NCBI RefSeq assembly: GCF_020386615.1
Contig: NZ_CP077769.1
Coordinates: 1,488,001-1,552,000 of the forward strand
Length of the DNA stretch: 64,000 nucleotides
Reading direction: 5' to 3'
Origin: Chitinophaga pendula
Lineage (GTDB): Bacteria; Bacteroidota; Bacteroidia; Chitinophagales; Chitinophagaceae
The position numbers and the translations under genes were made by a program. How positions within the stretch are numbered: the first letter of the stretch is position 1; each line of letters starts with the position of its first letter. Below are positions 20,701-32,700 of the stretch, in pieces. The notes beneath the pieces are model-generated. The model saw only the letters and a list, made by a program, of their open reading frames with translations, was not told the origin of the DNA and did not search any database.

Positions 20701-23700
20701 GTACAAACGCCATTCCTCGCCCAGGGCGCCGACTCGCTCATACTGGCTAGTGTCGTACGCAAAGTAGAACAGGAATATGGCCTGACATTCTCCATGCGAT
20801 TGCTGTTCGAAGAACTGACAACCGTTGCCCTCATGGCAGACTATATCATCACACATGCCGAACGCCTCCCACACCCGGAACCCGTAACACCGGTAGTGCC
20901 GGTGCCACCACCAGCGCCACCTACCGTAGCCGATACCACACCGGTACAACCACCACCAGCCATCGTTACGCCGGCACCAACAGCGCCCGTAGCATTCAAT
21001 AACGGGCAGCCGTCAACGCCACCGGCAGATGCCTTCCAGCTGCTGCAAAGTCATCTTAACATCATCGCACAACAATTCCAACTGCTGACACTCCAGCTGC
21101 AAAATGTGCAGCAAACGACAGCAATACCGACAGCTACGCCATTACCAACACAACAACAGCCAACCGCAGCAATACCAACACCGGCGACCCTGTCAACACA
21201 ACAGCAACAACTGACAGTGCCGCCAGCACAACAACAACAACCCGTACAGCAGATAAATACATCCCGGCCAACAGGTCATACCCTCCACAAAAAACAGGCA
21301 GCGATCTTCCCTAAGATCGAAACCAAACGTGGAGAAAATGACCTCACCCCACAACAACAGGCATACCTGGAGGCCTTCATACAGCGGTATACAATAAAGA
21401 CTGCGACCTCTAAAGCACTGACAGGCAAATACCGGCCCGTACTGGCAGACTTCCGGTCAGCAGCAGGATTCCGCTTCCAAACCAAAGACCTGGTATATCC
21501 CATCATGGCAACCGCCTCACAGGGGGCTCGTATCACCGACGTTGATGGCAATGAATATATAGACCTGACAATGGGATTCGGCGTCAACCTGCTGGGCCAT
21601 CGCCCCGAAGTGATCACTTCGGCAGTATACCGCCAGCTGGAAAAAGGATACCAGCTTGGCCCGCAAAATCCCATGGCAGGAGAAGTCGCCACCCGCATCG
21701 CCGCCCTCACCGGCATGGACAGGATCAGCTTCCATAACTCAGGAACAGAAGCCGTCATGTCCGCCATGCGCATCGCACGCGCCCTCACCGGCAAACATAA
21801 GATCGCCATCTTCCAGGGCTCCTACCATGGCTATTTCGATGGCACCCTGGCCATCGCAGAAGATATGGAGAGTAGCAATCATGGCGTACCGATCGCACCG
21901 GGTATCATCGATAACATGATCGCCGATGTACTAGTGTTCGACTACCTCAACCCAAACGCCGCCGAACAGATACGTGCCCATGCACACGAGCTGGCAGCTG
22001 TACTAGTAGAACCCGTACAGAGCCGCCGCCCCGGATACCAGCCTAAAGCCTTGCTGCAAGCCCTGAGGGCAATGACCACACAGGAAAATATACTCCTCAT
22101 ATTCGATGAAATGATCACCGGCTTCCGCGTCCACCCGGGTGGCGCACAAGCCCATTTCGGCGTCAACGCCGACATCGTAACCTATGGCAAAATCATCGGT
22201 GGTGGTTTCCCCATCGGCATAGTAGCTGGCAGAGATTGGTGTATGCGCGCCGTCGATGGCGGCATATGGGAATATGATGATGATTCCTATCCGGCCGCAG
22301 AAACAACCTTCCTCGCTGGCACATTCTGTAAACATCCGGTAAGCATGGCCGCCTCCCTCGCCATGCTCACAGAACTCGAACATCGTGGTCCCGCCCTTCA
22401 GCAAGAACTGAACACCCGCACCACCAGACTCGTCAACAGGCTCTCTACCTTGTTTGAACAACACCAGCTGCCGGTTAAAATTCAACACTTCAGCTCCCAG
22501 TTCTTTTTCACCACCACCAGCAACATGGACCTGCTGTTCTATCACCTCGTCGCAAATGGTATCTACATATGGGAGGGAAGAAGCTGCTTCCTCTCCGCCG
22601 CACATACCGCAGAGGACATAGCCACGATCGAACAGGCATTCGTAGACAGCATCGCCGCCTTACAACAGGGTGGATTCATACCCGGAGGTGGACCGTCGCC
22701 AGTCAACATCCCCCCAAGGGAACATATAGTGGAAGAACAGCTGCTCGCTAAAATAGGCGCCTCCCATATTCCACAGCAGATACCATTGTCGTTCAATCAG
22801 GAACGCCTCTGGTTCATCGACCAGCTGGAAGGAAGCATTCAATACAACATCCCCCTGGCATTGCGCCTCAACGGCCAGGTCAATAAACACATACTGTCAT
22901 ATACCCTCCGTAAGATCATCAGCCGCCACGAAATACTACGCACCGTCATCCTCACCGATGAAGGCGCACCTTATCAGTACCTCACCGATGGCAGCCAATG
23001 GCAACTTACGATCACAGACGAACCGCATCTGCGCAACGATGCCTCCGTACTCGAACAATACGTATCCGACAGAATATACGCGCCTTTCGATATGTCGAAA
23101 GACTGCATGCTGAGAGCCGAACTGATCACCGTCTCCCCGGCAACACATATCCTCATCCTGGCCTTCCATCATATCGTATTCGACGACTGGTCCGCCAGGG
23201 TATTCTTCGAGGAGCTGATCAACACCTACAACGCATATACCAATGGCACAACCGCAGCCCTACCCATATTGGAAGTCCAATACAAAGACTACGCAGTATG
23301 GCAACGCCGGCAACAGCAAGGTCCCGCATTGACCACTCAGCTGGCCCACTGGCAGCAGCAACTGGCCAATAGCATCCCGCTGCTGCTCCCGACCGACTTC
23401 GAACGAAAACCAGTACGTGCTATCAAAGGGGCGCTCACCCAATACACCGCCGACAAATCCGTTAGCCATCACATACATCAGCTGAGCCGCTCCCAGGGCG
23501 TTACCCTATTCACCACCTTGCTCGCCGCTTTTAAAGTGTTGATGGCCCGCTACAGCAGACTGGAAGATATCAGTGTCGCCTGCCCCGTAGCAGGTCGCAC
23601 CCAGCCAGAGCTGGAACCGCTCATGGGCTTTTTTGCTAACACCCTGATACTAAGGTCCGATCTCAGCAGCAACCCTTCCTTCTCTCAGCTGCTCAAACAG

Positions 23701-26700
23701 GTAAGTACCACCGTCATCAACGCACATGAATACCAGGACCTCCCCTTCAATAAATTGATGGATGCCGTCATGCCCGAACGCCAACCGGGCGATAACCCCT
23801 TCCTGCATGTCATGTTCACCGTAGAACGCCTGCCTGAAGAAACCGACCTCCGGCTGGGTACAGCCGCCGTCACCTACGAACCGGTGATACGCCAGACCAG
23901 CATCGCCGACATCACCTGGGCCGTAGAAGATCGCCCCGAAGGCATCAGCATACGCGTAGAATACGCCACAGACCTATTCCTCGAAACCACCATCCGACGC
24001 ATGATGCAGCAGTACATCACATTGCTGCTGGCAGCCGCACACAACCCGGCACTACCCGTATACCAACTGCCACTGCTGAACGAAAATGAAAAACAGCAAC
24101 TCGTCCATACTTTCAACACAACCACGCATACCTACCCGGCACAACGATCACTGGTAGATCTCTTCGAGGAGAGGGTAACAGCACATCCGGATGCCATAGC
24201 CGTAGTCGCCGGTCAGCAGGTGCTCACCTATCGCGCCCTCGATGAAAAGGCCAACCAGGTCGCTCACTGCCTACAGGATAATGGCGTCTTACCAGGCCAC
24301 CGCATCGGCCTCCTCGCACATCGAAGCCCCGACATGCTCATCGCCATTTGGGGCGTCCTCAAATGCGGCGCCGCCTATGTACCCTTCCACACCGGCTATC
24401 CCGCCGCCCGCATGCAGAGCATGATCGAAGATGCCGGCATCAGCAAAGTACTCTATACAGATGCCGCCCTCCTCAGGACCTCCGGCATCGATACAACCGT
24501 TACATTACACATAACAGCCGCACAGTCCTATAGTACCGCCCCCTTACACGCTACTATCGACGGCCAGACTGTCGCCAACGTAATGTACACATCCGGTACC
24601 ACCGGCCGCCCCAAAGGCATCGCCGTCACACACCGGAATATCGTCAAACTGGCATTCGAACCGGGCCCCATCGCTATCCAACCAACAGATCGCGTACTCC
24701 AATGGTCCAATTACTCTTTCGATGGCGCCACCTACGATATCTTCTGCTCCTTGCTCAATGGCGCCGCCCTGCAACTGACCACAGACGATGTAGCAGCAGA
24801 TGCAACACAACTGGCAAACACATTCCGCGAGGCTGGTATTACCGTCTGCTTCATAACCACCGCCTTGTTCAATAACTTCGTAGACACCGATATTACCGCA
24901 CTGTTACCCCTGCGGAAAATATTATTCGGTGGCGAGAAAGTATCCATCCCTCACGTACAAAAAGCACTTCACACAATAGGTGCCGGCAAGCTGGTACACG
25001 TATATGGCCCTACGGAAACAACCGTATACGCCACCTCCTACGCCGTCGACTACATACACGATACCGCCCTCACCATCCCTATAGGCAAGCCGCTGGCCAA
25101 TACCCGCGCATTGATACTGGATGCAAAACAACAGGTAGTACCCATAGGGGTAGATGGGGAACTGTATATCGGGGGAGATGGCGTAACTACAGGATATGTA
25201 AACAATACCGCCCTGACAGCAGAAAGGTTTGTAACACTCCCGCAACAACTTGGGCATTGGTATAAGACAGGAGACATTGCCCGCTGGCTACCAGATGGCA
25301 ATATCAGCTACTCCGGCCGTACCGACGATCAGGTCAAAATAAGAGGCTATCGCATAGAACCGGCCGAAATAGAACGCATCATATCCCAACTACCTGATAT
25401 AGCCGCCTGCTGTGTAGTCGTAAAACAAAAAGCATCAGCAGAAAAGGTATTGTCTGCCTACTACGTTCCTGCCAGCGAAACAAAAGAAATAGCAGATACA
25501 CACATCCGTCAGCAACTTCAGACACTACTGCCCGATTACATGATACCGGCAGAGCTGACAGCACTCTCCGCATTACCCCTCACCGCCAATGGTAAAGTAG
25601 ATCGGCAGTCCTTAAGCAAACAACAGATCACCATCACATCATCCACTGTTGAATACCAGCCGCCCGCGCCGGGCATAGCCAGTCAACTGGCCACCATCTG
25701 GCAGCAACTGCTGGAAGTACCGCGCATCGGCAGCCACGATAACTTCTTCCGCCTCGGTGGCCACTCCCTGCTGGCTACCAGGGTAGTATCCGCCGTCAGG
25801 AAACAACTCAACATAGAACTCGCCGTCCGCGACCTATTTGATCATCCCACTATAGCACAATTAGCCGCCCGCCTGCAACAGCAACAACGGAGCGTACAAC
25901 CGGAGATCACCGCCGCGCAACGCCCGTCCTTCATCCCGCTGTCCTACAGCCAGGAACGCCTCTGGTTCATCGATCAGCTCGAAGGAAGCGTACAGTATCA
26001 TATGCCGGCCGCCTTTCAGCTCTCAGGTAAGTTGAATAAAACAGCCCTCGCCGATGCACTGCGTACCATCGTCAACCGCCATGAAGTACTCCGCACCGTC
26101 TTCCTCCAGGAAGGAACAACCGTTAGGCAACATATACTCCGTCCGGATCAATGGCAGCTGCAACAGGTAGATGGAAGAACGTTCCCCGATAACAAAACAC
26201 TACAAACCTACATAGACCAGCTGATCAAAGTCCCCTTTGACTTATCCGCAGATCATATGTTACGCGTACACCTGCTCGCATTGGGAACAGATACACACAT
26301 ACTCGTTCTCTGCATGCATCATATCGCCGCAGATGGCTGGTCACTGTCCGTCATGATCAAAGAACTGCTCGATCTCTACAACACCTATGATACACAGGGT
26401 ACCTCCTCACTGACGCCGCTGCCCGTGCAATATGCCGACTTCGCCATCTGGCAACGGCAACAGCTATCCGGAGAAAGAGGAGCAAAGCAACTGGCCTACT
26501 GGAAACAACAACTGGCCGATGTGTCCGTACTACAACTACCGTCAGATTACGAACGGCCGGCACTCTCCAGCACCCGGGGCGACCTCGTCTCCTTTCATAT
26601 CGGTGCCGCGCTCACAGCACAACTGCATACATTGGCCCACCAGCAGGATTGTACCTTGTACATGCTGCTGCTGGCCGCATTCAAAGTATTACTGTATCGC

Positions 26701-29700
26701 TACAGCGGACAGGAAGATATCACCGTCGGTAGCGGTATCGCCGGCAGAATGCAGGCAGAAACAGAAACGTTGATAGGGTTTTTCGTCAACACCCTCGTCA
26801 TGCGTAGCCAGGTGCAGGGAGAGCTGCCCTTCAGCGACTTCCTGGCCCGCGTACGTACCACCACCCTCGATGCATACGAACACCAGGAAGTGCCGTTTGA
26901 GAAGATAGTAGAGGCCGTCGCCGGCGTCCGCGATACCGGCAGAAACCCCCTATTCCGCGTGATGTTCACATTGCAGAACGTCCCCGCCATACCGGCCTTG
27001 CAACTCGGAGAGGTGACCCTCAAAAGCACCCCCATCCCGCATACGACCAGCTTGTTCGATCTGTTCTGGTCCATCAGCGAACATAACGACGACACCGCCA
27101 TAGCAATAGAATACAGCACCGACCTGTTCACCGAACGTACCATCCGCAACATGATGGCACACTACATCACATTGCTGCAACACATCGTACAGCATCCCAT
27201 GGCACGTATCTTTACGCTGGAGCTCCTGGACAAAACACAACAACAACAGATCATCACGGTTTTCAACAATACCACCGCACCATATCCCGATATGTCATCT
27301 ATTGTGGCACTATGGGAAGAACAGGTACAGCGTACTCCCGATGCCGTTGCCTTGGTATTCCAGGAACAGTCATTAACCTACCGCGTGCTGGAAGAACAGT
27401 CAACTGTACTCGCCCGATACCTGGTACAAAATGGCGTACAACAGCGCCATCTCGTACCGCTATGCGTAGATCGCTCCCCTTCACTGATAGTCAGCATACT
27501 GGCTATCCTAAAAGCAGGCGCAGCATACGTACCCGTCGATCCGGGTTATCCTGTTCAACGCATCCGCCACATCCTGGAAGATACCACCGCTCCGCTTGTG
27601 CTCACCAGTCACACTAACGTGGATATACTACATGCCGCAGCGCCGGACCTCCGGCGCTTGCTGGTCGATGAGCCGCACATAGCAGATAGCCCCCTGCCGC
27701 CCCTTCCCATAACAGAAGATATCGCATACGTAATGTATACCTCCGGCTCCACCGGCACTCCCAAAGGAGTACTGGTATCCCATCGCAACGTAGTAAGCCT
27801 GGTGAAAGCAGCATCCTTCACAGCACTCACCCCACAACAGGTAGTGCTCTCCACCGGCGCCGTATCCTTTGATGCCACCACCTTCGAATATTGGGGCGCA
27901 TTGCTCAACGGTGGCACACTCGTCATCTGCCCGGAAAAACACCTGCTCGACAACTCCTTACTAAGACACGAGATCAGCCGCAATAACATCAATACCATGT
28001 GGATCACCGCCAGCTGGTTCAACCAACTGGTAGATGATGACATACATATCTTCCGTGGCCTCACCGACATACTGGTAGGAGGGGAGCAGCTATCCACAAC
28101 ACATGTACAGCAATTCCTGTCCGCCTACCCGGACATACGCCTCACTAACGGATACGGACCCACAGAAAATACCACCTTCTCCACCTCCTGGCACATTCGC
28201 CATGTTACCCCTGGTAAGAGCATACCCATAGGCCGTCCCTTACACAATAGGCAGGCATATGTACTCGATCAGCAACAACAGCTATGTCCCGTAGGTATCA
28301 CCGGCGAATTATATGTAGGAGGTGCAGGTGTAGCAAAAGGATATCTCAACCAACCTGCTCTCACCGCAGAAAAATTTATACAACATCCCCAACTGGGCCG
28401 GCTCTATCGCACAGGCGACAAAACACGCTGGCTACCCGATGGCTCCCTCGAATTCCTGGGAAGGATAGATGAACAGGTCAAAATAAGAGGATACCGCATA
28501 GAACCGGGAGAAATAGAAACCGCCTTACAAACACTCAGCGAAGTAGCCAACGCCTGCGTAGTAGTCAAACAAGCTACACCGGCCGACAAAAAACTGGCGG
28601 CTTACTACGTACCGGCCCCGGCAGCATTGGCAGCAAAAGAAGAACAACTATACCAACACCAGGTAGCCAACTGGCAGGAACTATATAAAGCAGCATTCAC
28701 GAAAAATGAAACCACAACTGCCGCCGATCCCGAATTCGATATCACCGGCTGGAACGATAGCTTCACCGGCAATCCCATCCCGGCAGATCAAATGCGCGAA
28801 TGGCTGCAGGATATCACCTCCACGATCCTGTCACTACAGCCGCGCAACGTCATGGAGATAGGCTGCGGCACCGGATTGATCTACTTCCAGCTCGCCAGCC
28901 ACATCGACCGGTATATCGGGGCCGACTTCTCTCCGGTATCTACCGCACAGCTGCAACAACACATCGACAAAAAACAACGCAACTATCCCCATACCACCCT
29001 ACAGGTACGCCCCGCCCATGAAGTGACACGAGAAGATAACGGGACCATAGACCTGGTGATCCTCAATTCCATCATACAGTATTTCCCTGGCAGCAAATAC
29101 CTCGCAAAAGTCATCAGCAACAGCATCCGCATGCTGAAAGGAAAAGGACATATCGTGATCGGAGATGTACGCGACCTTCGCCTGCTCTCCGCCTTCAAAC
29201 GCCGCCTGGCAATACAGCAACTGCCAGCACACACTGCCGTAAAAGACTTTGTATGGCAGACAGACCAGGACGTACTGAAAGAAGAAGAACTCTGCCTGTC
29301 ACCGGCATTTTTCTACCAACTGCAACATATACATCCTGAGATCAGCCATGTAGCCATCCACTGGAAACAGGCCAGCAATCACAACGAACTGAGCTTGTAT
29401 CGATACACCGTAGTGTTGTACATAGGAGAGGCCCCCGGTATCTTGTCGCCGGAATGGCAGCAATGGCAGGGCGCAGATAGTTTCATACAAGCACAGGCAC
29501 AGCTACAGGCACAACAGCCACTCATCGCCTGGAAAGGAGTGCCTAACCCGCGCCTGTGGAAAGAACGCCGGCTGCAAACCTCCTTGCTGGATAAAAAAGT
29601 ACAACAGCTGCGCGACCTGACAACAGCCGTCAATACACAGGACGAAGAAAGTATGCGCATCACACAACTACTGAAATACGTCACAGATCAGGGCTATCAA

Positions 29701-32700
29701 TATCGCTTCCTCGTAGCAGCCGACCCGCTGGAAGTAGATCTCCTGATCGAAAAAGTACCTTACCCCGGTGCCATTCAGCCGGCCAGCATACCTGCACTAA
29801 CAGGAAGTATCGCCAATAATCCCCTCTTCTCCGACAGCAACGGCATACTGGAACAAGATATCCGCCAACAGCTGTCCGCAAGACTGCCGGAATATATGGT
29901 ACCGGCCACATTTACCGCCGTAGCATACATCCCGCTTACCAACAACGGAAAGGCAGATCGCCGATTCCTGACCCAATGGCAGGATGTCCACGGAAGACAA
30001 CATACTGCATATAAAGCGCCGGCAACACCGCTGGAAACACAACTGGCAGCCATATGGCAAAGACTCCTGGGCATACAACAAATCAGCATACAAGATAATT
30101 TCTTCGCCCTCGGCGGACATTCACTACTCGCCACCCGCGTCGTAGCCGCCGTCAGAAAAGAATGCGCCCTGGAACTCACCGTCAAAGACTTCTTCGTATA
30201 CCCAACCATCCAACAGCTGGCAGCATACCTCGAAGGCCATCACGGAAATGCAGCACTTCCTGCTATCACCATCGCCGAACGCCCACCGCAAATACCGCTC
30301 TCATTCGGACAAGAACGCCTCTGGTTCATCGATCGCCTTCAGGGTAGCATACAATATCACATGCCTTCCATACTCCGATTGGAAGGAAAACTACACCTCC
30401 CCGCACTCACAGCCGCATTGCAGACCATCGTCAACAGGCATGAAGCACTACGTACCATCATCAAAGTGAATGATACCACCGGCGAAGGTTATCAGTATAT
30501 CCTCGACAAAGATGCCTGGCAACTCCGGCACATCACCACACCACCTCCGGCAGCAGACACCGATGCACTGCACACATATATCGCCTCGCTGATCGCACAG
30601 CCATTCCAGCTCTCCGCCGATCATATGTTACGCGCACACCTGCTCTCCTGGAATGAGACAACTCATATGCTCGTTCTGACCATCCACCACATCTCCTCCG
30701 ATGGCTGGTCCATTGGCAACCTCGTACATGAACTCACCGTATTGTATCATGCATATGCCACCGGCAACGAAAACCCGCTGAAACCACTGCCACTCCAATA
30801 CGCAGATTATGCCCTCTGGCAGCGTAAATATGTAAGCGATGAACTGCTGCGTACACAACTGACTTACTGGAAACAGCAACTCGATGGCATAGAAGACCTG
30901 CAACTTCCCACCGACTTCGAACGCCCGGCCATACAAAGCATAAAAGGCGCCGCCGCCTCCTGCCTCATAGATGCCCCCCTGACAGCACAGCTGCAAACAT
31001 TGTCACAACAACAGGGCACTACCTTGTACATGACCTTACTGGCTGCATTTAAGATACTCCTGCATCGCTACAGTGGCCAGGAAGATATCGCTGTAGGTAG
31101 CGGTGTAGCAGGTCGTACACAGGAAGAAACAGAAGACATGATAGGCTTTTTCGTTAATACCCTGGTCATGCGCAGCCGCCTGCACGCACATCGCTCTTTT
31201 ACCGATTTCCTCCAGCAGGTCAAAACAACGGCCCTCAACGCTTTCATGCACCAGGATGTGCCTTTCGAAAAAGTGGTGGAAACCGTCGGCGGCCAACGCG
31301 ATCTCAGCCGAAACCCCCTGTTTCAGGTAGTCTTCCTCCTGCAAAACACTCCGCCAGCACCGGCAACAGACCTCGCAGGAGTAACACTCTCAGAAGAACG
31401 ATCCCGCCACCAGACCAGCTTGTTCGATATCAGCTGCTTCGTCACACCCAAAGGAGCCGCTTTACAGATAGATGTGGAATACTGCACCGACCTGTTCAAC
31501 GCAACAACCATCCAAAGATGGATGACAGCTTATCAACACCTGCTACAAGCCATAGTAACCGTGCCACACCAGGAAATAGGTGCCCTGCGTATGCTCGGCA
31601 CCGTAGAACAGACACAACTGCTGCAATTCAATAAGATAAAACCATACCCGGCCGTCCAACAGGGACATACCATCGTGGAGCGTTTCCTCCGGCAGGTACA
31701 ACAAACACCTGACAGCGATGCCGTACGCTTCGATGATCAGGTACTTACCTATCAGCAACTGGACGAACAGTCCGATCAGGTCGCACAGGCCCTCCTGCAT
31801 GCAGGCGTCACACCAGACACACTCGTGCCGGTGCTCATCGATCGCTCCCCTCAACTGATCGTCGCCATCATCGGTATATTGAAAGCCGGCGCCGCCTTCG
31901 TACCAGTCGATACTACCTATCCGGCAGAACGGATCGCCTTTATATTGGAAGATACCGCCGCGCAGTACATACTCACCGATCAGCAGCAGCAGCCAGTCAC
32001 AGCTGCCCATCCCCAAGCCAGGTACATCACGATAGAAGATACCAGGACAATGCCGCTGACGAAACCAACATACCGCGTCTCCCCGCAGCAACTGGCCTAC
32101 CTGATCTATACATCCGGCTCCACCGGCAAGCCCAAAGGCGTGATGATCGAACATGCCGGCGTAGTGAACCTCGCCCTCAGTATGCAGGATACATTACGAC
32201 TGCAACCAGGCATGCGTACCTTACAGTTCGCTTCCATAGGCTTCGATGCCGCCTGCTTCGAAATATTCAATACCCTCCTCAGCGGTGGCACATTGATAAT
32301 GGCAGACAAAGACACCTTACTATCCGGTGCCTCCCTGGAAGCATTGCTGGTAACACAACAGGTCACATTGGCCGTACTGCCGCCTTCCTATCTGCAGGCC
32401 ATGAAAGACACATTGGGTGGATTGCAAACCATCGTATCCGCAGGTGAACCGCTCCCCCGCAGCCTGGCCAATTACATCCGGGATAAAGGCATACGCCTCA
32501 TTAACGCGTATGGCCCCACGGAAGGAACCGTCTGCGCCTCCCTCACCGATACACCGGTAACCGCCGATGGCGCCGTAGTAATAGGTACCCCCGTAGCCAA
32601 CGTCCCCCTGTACGTCCTGGATACCGCCCACAACCTGGTGCCGCTGGGTGGAGTAGGAGAACTGTGCATCGGTGGCATACAGGTCGCCCGCGGATACCTC

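Noticed and set aside
20163..20834. A 223-codon minus-strand frame inside the megasynthase
   Set aside because: Opposite the AT-ACP linker; its poly-Val stretch is the complement of the ACA/ACG triplet tract.
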